Part shown: piece after piece, positions 15,095-23,136 of the stretch
Numbering within the stretch: the first letter of the stretch is position 1
Layout of the letters: every line of letters starts with the position of its first letter
Assembly: GCA_009692275.1 (NCBI GenBank)
Contig: SHZL01000009.1
Coordinates: 1-23,231 of the forward strand
Length of the DNA stretch: 23,231 bases
Direction: 5' to 3'
Origin: Lysobacterales bacterium
Lineage (GTDB): Bacteria > Pseudomonadota > Gammaproteobacteria > Xanthomonadales > SZUA-36
Made by a program: the position numbers and the translations under genes
The notes under the pieces: model-generated
What the model saw: the letters and a program-made list of their open reading frames with translations, nothing else
Told to the model about the DNA's origin: nothing
Databases searched by the model: none

Positions 15095-16890
15095 GGGCTC
15101 TTACCATTGTGGCTGCCGCTGGCGTAGTCAGCGGCCTGGGGAAATTGAAGGAAGGACTTCTGCATGTCCCAGGCCGCCGTGGGGCAGCGCTCGGCGCACA
15201 GGCCGCAGTGAATACAGAAATTTTCATCCTTGACCATGACGCGTCCGGTCTGTTTCAACGCGTCGGAAACAAACAAGGGCTGCCCGGCTTCGAGTACCGG
15301 GGCTTTCAAGCGCTGCAGCAGGTCTTCCCGCTCGCCGTTTTCCGTGATGGTCAGACACTGGGTCGGGCAGATATCCAGGCAGGCATCGCACTCAATGCAC
15401 AGGGAATCGAAAAATACCGTCTGGATGTCGCAATTCAGGCAGCGCTCTACTTCCTTCGCGGTCTGTTCCGCATCGAAACCCAGCTCGACTTCGCGGCCCA
15501 GTTCCTCGAAGCGGCTCTGCAGCGATACGTGCATCATCTTGCGGCGCGCGGCCGGGTCGAAATCGTTGGAATAACTCCACTCGTGCATACCCATTTTGCG
15601 GCTGCCGAGGTTGAGCGTGGGCGGCAGGCGCTCGTGCAGCGACTCATCCTGGCAATAGCGGTGTATGGAAATGGCTGCCTGGTGCCCCTGCTCCACCGCC
15701 CAGATGATGTTCTTGGGGCCAAAAGCGGAATCGCCGCCGAAAAACACGCCCTTGCGGGTTGACTCGAAAGTGACTTTGTCGACCGTTGGTTCTTCCCACT
15801 TATTCAGCTCGATGCCAAGATCGCGCTCGATCCAGGGAAAGGCATTTTCCTGGCCGATGGCCAATATCACATCATCGCAGGGTATGAACACCTCGCCGGT
15901 GATCTTCTCGGCGGTAATGCCGCCGTTTTCGATCACGTATTCCATCATCTCGAACGTCATGCCCTTGAGCTTGCCGTTTTCGATCACGAATTCCCTGGGC
16001 GAGTGGTTGACGATGATTTCGATGTTTTCTTCCTCGGCGTCTTCCAGCTCCCAGGCAGAGGCCTTGAAGAACTCGCGCGGCTTGCGCGCCATCACCTTGA
16101 CGCTCCTGGCGCCAAGGCGCAGTGAAGTGCGGCAACAATCCATGGCGGTATTGCCTACGCCGATGATCAGGACTTTTTCGCCAATGGATTCGATGTGCCC
16201 AAAGGCGACCGATTCGAGCCAGTCGATGCCGATGTAAATGTTTTCGGTGTCATAGCGGCCAGGTAGCTTGAGCTCCTTGCCGCGTGGTGCGCCAGTGCCA
16301 ACGAAAACCGCGTCATAGCCTTCATCCAGCAAGTCCTTGAGGCTTTCCACGCGGTGGTTGTATTTCACCGCAACGCCCATGTTGACGATGTAATTGATTT
16401 CTTCCTGCAGTACCTCCGCCGGCAGGCGGAAGGCGGGGATGTTGTAGCGCATCAAGCCACCGGCTACGGCCTGGGCTTCAAAAATCGTGCAGTCGTACCC
16501 CAGCGGCATGAGGTCATTGGCCACCGTCAGGGACGCGCAGCCCGCGCCGACCAGTGCAATCTTTTTGCCGTTTTTCTTCTTCGGTACGACCGGCAGACGA
16601 TCCTGGATGTCATCCTTGTGGTCCGCGGCGACGCGCTTCAAGCGGCAGATCGCCACCGGTTGTTCGTCCATGCGCCCCCGCCGGCAGGCCGGTTCACACG
16701 GGCGGTCGCAAACCCGCCCCAGGATGCCGGGAAACACGTTGCTTTCCCGGTTGACCATGTAGGCATCGGTGAAGCGGCCCTGGGCGATCAGGCGAATGTA
16801 TTCGGGGACATCGGTATGCGCCGGGCAGCCCCATTGGCAGTCCACGACCCTGTGATAGTAGTCCGGATTTGAAGTGTCCGTCCGTTTCAT
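15070..16890 (-). CDS. korC: GltD-like FAD/NAD(P) oxidoreductase with C-terminal ferredoxin domains (KorC-type)
   Basis: 606 residues from ATG 16890; a TTG at 16941 extends the frame but lacks support. The N-terminal Fe-S part resembles the glutamate synthase small subunit (Cys18-x3-Cys22 and Cys61-x3-Cys65-x3-Cys69). An FAD site, IALVGAGCASL near 111-121, departs from the usual GAGPAGL. A second nucleotide site, LIIGVGNTAMD near 241-251, suits NAD(P)H. The last 100 residues carry two 4Fe-4S ferredoxin motifs (C-IECDACLDICP and CIHCGLCAERCP). It is first in the operon, so it most likely carries electrons between the oxoacid oxidoreductase and NADP. A third NADP-reactive subunit of this kind is known for the 2-oxoglutarate oxidoreductases of Azoarcus and Thauera. 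The role is inferred from context. Confidence 0.85.
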   Translation of the reverse strand: MKRTDTSNPDYYHRVVDCQWGCPAHTDVPEYIRLIAQGRFTDAYMVNRESNVFPGILGRVCDRPCEPACRRGRMDEQPVAICRLKRVAADHKDDIQDRLPVVPKKKNGKKIALVGAGCASLTVANDLMPLGYDCTIFEAQAVAGGLMRYNIPAFRLPAEVLQEEINYIVNMGVAVKYNHRVESLKDLLDEGYDAVFVGTGAPRGKELKLPGRYDTENIYIGIDWLESVAFGHIESIGEKVLIIGVGNTAMDCCRTSLRLGARSVKVMARKPREFFKASAWELEDAEEENIEIIVNHSPREFVIENGKLKGMTFEMMEYVIENGGITAEKITGEVFIPCDDVILAIGQENAFPWIERDLGIELNKWEEPTVDKVTFESTRKGVFFGGDSAFGPKNIIWAVEQGHQAAISIHRYCQDESLHERLPPTLNLGSRKMGMHEWSYSNDFDPAARRKMMHVSLQSRFEELGREVELGFDAEQTAKEVERCLNCDIQTVFFDSLCIECDACLDICPTQCLTITENGEREDLLQRLKAPVLEAGQPLFVSDALKQTGRVMVKDENFCIHCGLCAERCPTAAWDMQKSFLQFPQAADYASGSHNGKSPCQQRKAG

Positions 16891-16963
16891 AACCTGCTGG
16901 AATCCTGACGAAAGTGATAAGCCACGCGGAGTTTGGCGCAAGGATAACGTTTTTGTTCCGGAG

Positions 16964-16990
16964 GTGCATTAATTAATATGCAAAATGCAC
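16964..16990. promoter_or_regulatory. Inverted repeat in the kor / TPR-sulfotransferase divergent spacer
   Basis: GTGCATT (16964-16970) and AATGCAC (16984-16990) are a perfect 7-bp inverted repeat with half-site centres 20 bp apart, about two helical turns. It lies between two divergent genes and just upstream of the TATAAT at 17009. A dimeric repressor or activator site is plausible. Confidence 0.45.
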
Positions 16991-17008
16991 GCGGCACCGG
17001 GCGAGGCC

Positions 17009-17014
17009 TATAAT
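17009..17014 (+). promoter_or_regulatory. Consensus -10 box for the TPR-sulfotransferase gene
   Basis: A perfect TATAAT lies 32 bases upstream of the ATG at 17047. The -35 position at 17-bp spacing (TGCACG, 16986-16991) is poor and overlaps the right arm of the inverted repeat, which would suit an activated or repressed promoter. Confidence 0.5.
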
Positions 17015-17046
17015 AAGCGAGCCAAAAGAATCGCTGCCAGCCTGCA

Positions 17047-19071
17047 ATGACCATGAGCCAACCCCCCGTCAAAAAGCCAGAAAGCCTCGCTTCAGCCCTC
17101 GCGGCCCTGCAGGCAAACCGGCCACTGCGCGCCGAAGAGATCTGTCGCGACTACCTGTTGCTCAACCCGGGGTGCAAGGATCACATCAGGCTTCTTTCGC
17201 ACGCCCTCATGAAGCAAGGCCGGCTAAAGGAAGCTGAAGACCAGGTTCGCTTTGCCCTGTCCATGGAACCAAAATCACCCTTGCTGCTGGAAGACCTGGG
17301 CAGCATTTTTGCCCTGCAGGACCGGTTTGCTGAAGCGATCCCCTGGTTCGAGGCGGCAATAAAGCACGAGCCAACTTTGCCACTGGTCCATAAGAAACTC
17401 GGCCAGGCGCTCGCCGCTTTGGGCAAAGGCAAGGAAGCCGACCAGGAGTTCCGGGAATACCTGGAGCTCGATACCGACAAGGGACTGGTTGCCAGTGCCG
17501 TTGAACAGATGCAGGCCGGGCGTTTCGACGAAGCAGTAACATCGCTGAAAAACATCCTCCGGGACAATCCGGAGAATGTCGATGCGATGCGCTACCTGGC
17601 CGGTATCTATTACAGCAAGAAGCTCCATTTGGACGATGCGGAGGCGCTGCTACGACACGCCACACAGCTAGCGCCGGGCTTTGTCGCTGCGTGGATGTTG
17701 CTCGGTCCGGTGCTGATGGAGCGCGCCAAGTTCCTGGATGCGATAGCCGCTTTTGGCGAAGCAACCCGGCTTGCTCCCCAAGATGCCGAGGCCTGGGGTG
17801 GGCTGGGTAATGCCCATGCCCGTGCCAGCAACGTGGAAGAAAGCGTACAAGCGTTTGCAAGGTCCGTAGCACTCGACCCCAATTCTCCGGGCATACAGAT
17901 GGGGTATGCCCACGTGCTGAAAACCATCGGCGACCAGGCAGGCGCGCTGCAGGCCTACCGGGCGGCCATTCGCGAAAAACCGGGTTTCGGGGAAGTCTAC
18001 TGGAGCATGGCCAATCTCAAGGTATTCAAATTCGAGAAACACGAAGTTACTGCCATGGAGCAACAGCTCGAACGCGACGACCTGAAAACCAGCCCGGAGA
18101 TTCATTTCCGCTTCGCACTGGGAAAAGCCTATGAGGACCGTCGGGATTACGACCGGGCGTGGCATTACTATCATTCCGGCAACGAGCTGCAGCGCACCCA
18201 GATTCAGTACGACCTCAACGAATTCGAATTGCGGCAAGCGAAGATCATGGAAGTATTCAGCCGGGAGTTCCTGGCAGCGCGCGCGGGCCAAGGCTGTAAA
18301 GCAGCTGATCCCATTTTTATCGTCGGCCTGCCGCGCTCCGGATCGACCCTGATCGAGCAGATCCTGGCCAGCCACAGCCAGGTAGAAGGAACGGCCGAGC
18401 TGCCAATACTGAGCAAGATAGCGAGCTCGATCGGCCGTTACCGGCGTGACAACGTGCAGTACCCGCAAGCTGTCAGGGATCTGCGCGCCAAGGACCTCAC
18501 TGCCTACGGTGAGCAGTACCTGGAAGACACCCGTCGCCATCGGGCTACGGACAGGCCGTACTTTACCGACAAACTGCCCAACAACTTCTCCCATATCGGC
18601 CTGGTGAGCGTGATATTGCCCAACGCCAGGATAATCAATACGCGGCGGCATCCCATGGACAGCTGCCTTGGAGCGTATAAACAGTTGTTTGGCCAGGGAC
18701 AGAACTTCACCTACGACATGTTCGAGATTGCCGAATACTACCGGCAGTACCACGCCCTCATGACCCACTGGCATTCCGCCTTGCCCGGCAAGATTCTGGA
18801 TGTGCATTACGAAGAAACGGTTACAGATCTTGAAGGCCAGGTCAGGCGGGTACTGGAGTTCTGTGGCCTGCCCTTTGAGCATCAATGCCTGAAGTTCTAC
18901 ACCACCGAGCGTGCCGTGAAAACGGCCAGCTCCGAACAGGTGCGCCAGCCCATCTATCGTGGCGCGCTGGGAAAATGGCGCCGCTATGAAAGGCATCTCG
19001 GGGTGTGGCAGGAGGTGCTTGACGACATAGTCCGGGAGTTGCCTGAAACCGTCAGAAATGCCGGGCTATAG
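17047..19071 (+). CDS. TPR-repeat sulfotransferase family protein
   Basis: 674 residues. Residues about 14-330 are TPR repeats (34-residue helical pairs such as AEAIPWFEAAIKHEP and LDAIAAFGEATRLAPQ), a protein-protein docking solenoid. Residues about 420-650 are a PAPS-dependent sulfotransferase: the 5'-phosphosulfate loop GLPRSGST (427-434), a TRRHPMDSCLGAY segment for the 3'-phosphate, and a C-terminal QVRQPIY/W-x2-YE region. It has no signal peptide, so it is probably cytoplasmic. The GLPRSGST loop is intact, so activity is likely. No other sulfate-activation gene is nearby. The acceptor is unknown; the TPR part suggests a protein or large-molecule substrate. It converges on the beta-propeller gene with 40 bases between the stops. 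Confidence 0.88.
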   Translation: MTMSQPPVKKPESLASALAALQANRPLRAEEICRDYLLLNPGCKDHIRLLSHALMKQGRLKEAEDQVRFALSMEPKSPLLLEDLGSIFALQDRFAEAIPWFEAAIKHEPTLPLVHKKLGQALAALGKGKEADQEFREYLELDTDKGLVASAVEQMQAGRFDEAVTSLKNILRDNPENVDAMRYLAGIYYSKKLHLDDAEALLRHATQLAPGFVAAWMLLGPVLMERAKFLDAIAAFGEATRLAPQDAEAWGGLGNAHARASNVEESVQAFARSVALDPNSPGIQMGYAHVLKTIGDQAGALQAYRAAIREKPGFGEVYWSMANLKVFKFEKHEVTAMEQQLERDDLKTSPEIHFRFALGKAYEDRRDYDRAWHYYHSGNELQRTQIQYDLNEFELRQAKIMEVFSREFLAARAGQGCKAADPIFIVGLPRSGSTLIEQILASHSQVEGTAELPILSKIASSIGRYRRDNVQYPQAVRDLRAKDLTAYGEQYLEDTRRHRATDRPYFTDKLPNNFSHIGLVSVILPNARIINTRRHPMDSCLGAYKQLFGQGQNFTYDMFEIAEYYRQYHALMTHWHSALPGKILDVHYEETVTDLEGQVRRVLEFCGLPFEHQCLKFYTTERAVKTASSEQVRQPIYRGALGKWRRYERHLGVWQEVLDDIVRELPETVRNAGL

Positions 19072-19111
19072 TCCTTGTGGGCTTCCTGAACTTCCTGCCG
19101 GCAGTATCCGC

Positions 19112-20026
19112 TTAGTCGTATGGCCAGCAAACCAGGCCGAGGATCGCGTTGCGCACGTCCGTGCTCAGGTTGACGGAAAGCAGGCGACAGTTTGCTGCCA
19201 GGTCATACAGGCTGACGGTTGAGGGTGACGATCCTCCGGCGATCACAGTAGTGGAGAGTACACACAACCCGCGTGCAAACCCCGGTTCAGCACCATCGCT
19301 GTGATCGTGCAGCAGGTCTTTGGCCGCAAAAGCCGGCACGGCCATGGCACGGTCTTCAGCGTCGCTGTTACGGCCGGAGTAACGCAGCACATGCGCTGCG
19401 CTGTCGTTGAACAGCACGCCATCCCGGAACGGGCGCGCGTTGTGGCTGCCTGATGGCAATTCCGCCGACATCAACACCGTCTTACCGTTGAAATGCAGCA
19501 TGCCGCCGGTTTGCAGGCCTGAAATGTACATGCCGTTGCTGTCGCAATACACGTTGTTGATGTGCAGTTTGTTCAGCATCAGGGGCCCGTCATCCAGCCG
19601 CGGGTCGAATGTTGATCCCTGGAAGTGGAAGTCCTTCTCCTTGACCTGCATGGCCCAGTTGAATTCCTGCGTGTCGAGGTCGAAGGCCAGAATGCTGTCA
19701 AAGCCGGTGGAAGCCAGGAACAGCGTGCGCCCGTAGACGACGATTTCATCGCAGTGCTTCAGGTAGCGGTTACGCCAGGACGCTATGCGGCGGAAATCCG
19801 GTGAATAGGCAAACAGCTCATCACCGGCTGCAAGGAAAACCGTCTCTTTATCGAAGGCAATGCCCCGGAAGCCGCGCTCCCAACCACGGCCCTGCCAGCC
19901 GATGTCCGCTTTATTCCAGTCCAGGGTCTGCACCACCGCCTGATGTTCCAGATCAATGAGATAGACACCACCCTGGCTACCGAGCGTGTGGCTGCCGCGC
20001 ACGACCGAAGTGGTAAGGAGTTTCAC
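19112..20026 (-). CDS. Hypothetical beta-propeller-like protein following a TonB receptor
   Basis: 304 residues starting at GTG 20024-20026. No strong ribosome site is visible, so translation may depend on ribosomes leaving the receptor gene 75 bases upstream. The reading frame is the same as the receptor's and is separated from it by three in-frame TGA codons. No signal peptide or membrane helix is evident. The sequence shows repeated four-strand-blade patterns (GGVYLIDLEHQAVV, TVFLAAGDELFAYSPDF, TLFLASTGFDSILAFDLD, GMYISGLQTGGMLHF) typical of a WD40/YVTN-like propeller. Conserved-looking polar spots include KHCDEI and LHINNV, which recall proteins annotated as DUF4915/TIGR03032, but I cannot confirm that family. 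A sensor or binding partner of the receptor system is possible; function is unknown. Confidence 0.65.
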   Translation of the reverse strand: MKLLTTSVVRGSHTLGSQGGVYLIDLEHQAVVQTLDWNKADIGWQGRGWERGFRGIAFDKETVFLAAGDELFAYSPDFRRIASWRNRYLKHCDEIVVYGRTLFLASTGFDSILAFDLDTQEFNWAMQVKEKDFHFQGSTFDPRLDDGPLMLNKLHINNVYCDSNGMYISGLQTGGMLHFNGKTVLMSAELPSGSHNARPFRDGVLFNDSAAHVLRYSGRNSDAEDRAMAVPAFAAKDLLHDHSDGAEPGFARGLCVLSTTVIAGGSSPSTVSLYDLAANCRLLSVNLSTDVRNAILGLVCWPYD

Positions 20027-20069
20027 GCCCGCAACTGCGTTATACAGGCCGGCGCGCCGCTGCGGATAA

Positions 20070-20114
20070 GGTCAGAAGGCCCTGGGTCAGAAGGCCTTGG
20101 GTCAAAAAGTCTTG
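20070..20114. repeat. Three tandem 15-bp units duplicating the receptor's stop-codon region
   Basis: GGTCAGAAGGCCCTG, GGTCAGAAGGCCTTG and GGTCAAAAAGTCTTG lie head to tail. Read on the minus strand, the last unit contains the receptor's final K-T-F and TGA. The other two repeat this as PKAF-stop and PRAF-stop in the same frame. Confidence 0.85.
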
Positions 20115-22639
20115 CGGAAGCTGAGCGCAATGGTGCGCGGCCGTTGCAGGGTGCGCTCGTTGCGCCATCTCGGGTCACCGAACCACTCAGCCTCAAGGGA
20201 GTTGTTATACAAGGAGGTGTAGCCATGGTTGTTCCAGATATTGCGCACCATCAGGGTTATGTTCCAGTTGTTTTGCATATCCATGCCAATCTGCAGATTA
20301 CTGGAATGCCAGCCAGGTATTCTGCCCTCCGGATCATCATCGATCGCCGCACCGATGTTGTCCCAGGTTTTGCCCTGGTAGGCGGTGTCGTAGCGCATCC
20401 AGAGATCGCCATTCAGACCGGCAAAACCTGGCATCGTGTACTCCGCAGCCAGCCAGTATTTCACCTTGGGTGCGTTGGGCATGTCCTCGCCATCCTCAAG
20501 ATACAGGTTGCCCCTGGGATCATAACTGTCGGCCGTATACTTGGAGTCGGCAAAATAAGCGCTGCCTTCAAACGACAGGTTCTGGGTTGCCTGCCATTCG
20601 AAGTTCATCTCGGCGCCAATACTCTCGCCCGTCTCGCCGTTCCAGGTACCGCGCAGCCACCAGGGCCCATCGCCAACCCGGCTGTTGATCTGTATGTTTG
20701 ACCACTGCATATCGAACAGCGACACATTGATCAGCAGGCGGTTGTCCAGCCACTCGGTCTTGGCTCCCACCTCATAGTTTTTCAGCAGGTCCGGATCATA
20801 GGTTTCGGGAATCGTGCCCGTGGCCGCGGCCCTGGGGCTGTTGTTGCCGCCCAGTCGGAATCCTTCGCTGAACAGAAAATAGATCATGCTGTCGTCGGTG
20901 AAATTGTACTGGGTGCTAAACTTCCACACCACGTCGCTGTCGGTGCCTTCGCTGGCGTAAATGCCCTCGCCATAGCCGAAGGAACCCAGCGGCGGTTGTC
21001 CCTGTGGCACCTGGTAAACCTGCAGGTCGTTGCGCTTGAACTGGAACCAGCGCATGCCGCCGGTGACCGTCCAGTTATCTGTCAGGTTGTAGGTCAGCTC
21101 ACCAAAAAACGCCAGCTGTTTGATTTTTCTCCGGTAGTCGTTGACGTAGGTGATGGTGGTATCCGGCAGTGGACACGCGACATCATAGCCCTCGGCCGCA
21201 TAGTCACAGGCGCCCTTGTAGTGGTAGGTGTACTGGTAGCCGTTGTAGTAATAGTTTACGTCCCAGCCATTGTTGATCGCGTCCCATGCGGTGGTCTGCG
21301 TCAGTGCGTTAATCTGGGCGCCGTAGTTCCAGGCATCTTTCACGTCGTCATAAAACGCACCCACCATCCACTGCAGCTTGCTCTCGTTCTGCGAGGTCAG
21401 GCGGAATTCCTGGGCAAAGCGCTTTTGCGTCTGGTAGTTGAAAATGTTGCCAAATTCATACTGGAAATCGTAGGGCAGGAAGCCGTTGTAGATGCCGTAA
21501 TAGCTGGTCTGCCACTGGTTATACGTCTGGTTGTCCCATTCGTAGGACGAGGTGCGGTCGAAGTAAGACGTGGTCGAAATGAACTCGGCAAATCCCAGGT
21601 CGCCTGCAAAGGTCAAAGAAGTTTGCCACCACTTGTCGTCGCGGTACTCGGGGAAAAAGCGGGTTACATTGTAATCGCCGAGGTATGGATCGGTCTCCCA
21701 GGTCCCGTCGGCTTTACTGTTCTGCAATATGTAATTGAGATTCGCGGTCCAGTCGTCGCTGATTTCCCACAAGGCCGCGACCCTGCCACCCCACTCGTCA
21801 TAGGTGTTCTGGTTGTTCTTGGCCACATCCACATTGGTCAGCGGACTTTCATAGGCACCCGGCTGGCCGGAAATGGTGTCACCGAGAACGTTGTCAACAT
21901 AACCGCCGTCGTGTGAGTAAAAGCCAACAAAGCGGATGGCCAGCTTGTCGTCAGCCAACGGTACGTTCAGGACTCCGCTGCCTTCGTAGCTCGGCTTGCC
22001 GCCACTGGTTGCGGACAGCGCCCCCTCCGCATTCCCGGAAAAACCGGTGAGATCCGGTTGATTGGTGATGATGCGCAAGGTGCCCGATTGCGAACTTGAA
22101 CCAAACAAGGTTCCCTGCGGGCCGGGCAGGGCTTCCAGCCGTGCGATATCGACCAGGCGCACCTCGGGTTGCTGCGAAATCGAGCTGATCGGCTGCTCGT
22201 CCAGGTAGACCGCCACCTGGCTGTCCGTTCGATACTCTGCGGACCCGGTCGAAATGCCGCGCATGGAGATCGAGTTTCGGCCCGGCATGCTGTTGACCAA
22301 TGAGGCGCTGGGAATGGCCTTCATGTAGTCATCCGTGCCTTTGAAGTCCATTTTCAGGATGTCAGCCGTCGAGAATGCCGTAATACTCTGCGGCACGTCC
22401 TGCAGGTTGATCGTGCGTTTCGTCGCCGTAACGAGCACCACCTCGATGCCCAGCTCATCTTCATTGTCCATGGCCGGCACCTCGACCTGCGCCTGCACCG
22501 ATGCGCCCGGGTGCAGCGCGCCAACGATGGCTGCCGCCAGGGGCGCCAACGAATTCAGATACCAGCCGCCGCCGGTTAAATCTTCATCCTTACGATCTAC
22601 CGGCAGGGAATTCATCATAGCAAGCGGCTTTTTTGACAT
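20102..22639 (-). CDS. TonB-dependent outer-membrane receptor
   Basis: 845 residues. The ATG at 22639 has AGGAG about 10 bases upstream. A signal region with an unusually long polar start runs to a hydrophobic stretch and probable cleavage at VQAQ (about residue 50). A TonB-box-like segment (EVVLVTATKR) leads into a plug domain (QDVPQSITAFS, SMRGIST, VAVYLDEQPIS, RLEALPGPQGTLFGSSS, TLRIITNQPD). The rest is a 22-strand-type barrel ending in the OM sorting signal RKTF, with terminal Phe. It imports a scarce nutrient with energy from TonB-ExbBD. No siderophore or vitamin genes are near, so the ligand is unknown. Residues about 455-505 form a Tyr-rich loop with two cysteines. The beta-propeller gene follows. 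Confidence 0.93.
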   Translation of the reverse strand: MSKKPLAMMNSLPVDRKDEDLTGGGWYLNSLAPLAAAIVGALHPGASVQAQVEVPAMDNEDELGIEVVLVTATKRTINLQDVPQSITAFSTADILKMDFKGTDDYMKAIPSASLVNSMPGRNSISMRGISTGSAEYRTDSQVAVYLDEQPISSISQQPEVRLVDIARLEALPGPQGTLFGSSSQSGTLRIITNQPDLTGFSGNAEGALSATSGGKPSYEGSGVLNVPLADDKLAIRFVGFYSHDGGYVDNVLGDTISGQPGAYESPLTNVDVAKNNQNTYDEWGGRVAALWEISDDWTANLNYILQNSKADGTWETDPYLGDYNVTRFFPEYRDDKWWQTSLTFAGDLGFAEFISTTSYFDRTSSYEWDNQTYNQWQTSYYGIYNGFLPYDFQYEFGNIFNYQTQKRFAQEFRLTSQNESKLQWMVGAFYDDVKDAWNYGAQINALTQTTAWDAINNGWDVNYYYNGYQYTYHYKGACDYAAEGYDVACPLPDTTITYVNDYRRKIKQLAFFGELTYNLTDNWTVTGGMRWFQFKRNDLQVYQVPQGQPPLGSFGYGEGIYASEGTDSDVVWKFSTQYNFTDDSMIYFLFSEGFRLGGNNSPRAAATGTIPETYDPDLLKNYEVGAKTEWLDNRLLINVSLFDMQWSNIQINSRVGDGPWWLRGTWNGETGESIGAEMNFEWQATQNLSFEGSAYFADSKYTADSYDPRGNLYLEDGEDMPNAPKVKYWLAAEYTMPGFAGLNGDLWMRYDTAYQGKTWDNIGAAIDDDPEGRIPGWHSSNLQIGMDMQNNWNITLMVRNIWNNHGYTSLYNNSLEAEWFGDPRWRNERTLQRPRTIALSFRKTF

Positions 22640-22711
22640 GAGTAAAAAACTCCTGCGTCAAGTTGATAGGGTACATCGGTAATCATCCTGGTCTGGCCAA
22701 AACCAAAGCGC

Positions 22712-22750
22712 TGCACGTTGGGGTCCCTTTTCTTTTTTTGAAAACGTGCA
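22712..22750. promoter_or_regulatory. 8-bp inverted repeat upstream of the TonB receptor
   Basis: TGCACGTT (22712-22719) and AACGTGCA (22743-22750) are a perfect inverted repeat with centres 31 bp apart, about three helical turns. It sits 73 bases before the receptor start, in promoter or leader DNA. It could be a paired operator or an RNA stem. Confidence 0.45.
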
Positions 22751-22837
22751 AAGATTTTAAATGGATCGTGGTACAGTTTCTCCTAGCATACACAGGAATG
22801 TTAATTTGTCCAAACTCCGGTTTACTCGCGTTCTCGT

Positions 22838-22867
22838 TTGTTCGCTGCCTCGAGTGGCGCATACTAT
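22838..22867 (+). promoter_or_regulatory. Possible promoter for the MAPEG-like gene
   Basis: TTGTTC (22838-22843) and TACTAT (22862-22867) are spaced 18 bases apart and lie about 60 bases upstream of the ATG at 22927. Both are partial matches to sigma-70 boxes, so this is weak. The spacer 22640-22926 holds no gene that I can support. Confidence 0.3.
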
Positions 22868-22926
22868 AACCGCACAAAAACAACTCCTGCCCCATAACCG
22901 ATGGCTTCAATCCAAGGAGAACACCC

Positions 22927-23136
22927 ATGACCCCCGAGCTCAAATACCTCGCCCTGAGCGCCACATTTACGGCACTTATGTGGGTTCCCTACATCCTTGA
23001 CGTCATAGCGCGCAACAAGATCGCCGATGCGGTCGGCTATCCAGCAAACCCTCTCGGGAGATCGCTCTGGGCCGATCGGACTGGAACCCCAGTTTTTAAA
23101 GCAACTACTTGGACAAGGAGGGCGTGCGAATCATGA
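22927..23136 (+). CDS. Short MAPEG-like membrane protein, apparently truncated
   Basis: 69 residues. The ATG has AAGGAG 8 bases upstream. The first half (MTPELKYLALSATFTALMWV, then PYILDVIAR and VGYPANP) matches the N-terminus of MAPEG-family inner-membrane proteins, with one transmembrane helix at about residues 6-28. MAPEG proteins have about 130 residues and four helices. Here, after a SLWADR segment resembling the WAER of the family, the sequence turns into a non-family polar tail and stops. It is either a decayed gene or a genuine single-helix derivative. The stop overlaps the next ATG (ATGA), which favours real translation into that gene. Function is unknown. Confidence 0.55.
   Translation: MTPELKYLALSATFTALMWVPYILDVIARNKIADAVGYPANPLGRSLWADRTGTPVFKATTWTRRACES

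Noticed and set aside
17668..18996. 442-codon minus-strand open frame inside the TPR-sulfotransferase gene
   Set aside because: It is antisense to a gene with intact TPR and sulfotransferase motifs; the protein resembles no family and is a GC-rich shadow.
19100..19110. Short palindrome CTGCCGGCAG between convergent genes
   Set aside because: No T run follows on either strand and the palindrome has no loop, so it is not a convincing terminator.
20996..21916. 306-codon plus-strand open frame rich in Val
   Set aside because: It is the complement of the Tyr/Asp-rich receptor barrel (Tyr codons read as Val on the other strand). The apparent hydrophobicity is an artefact.
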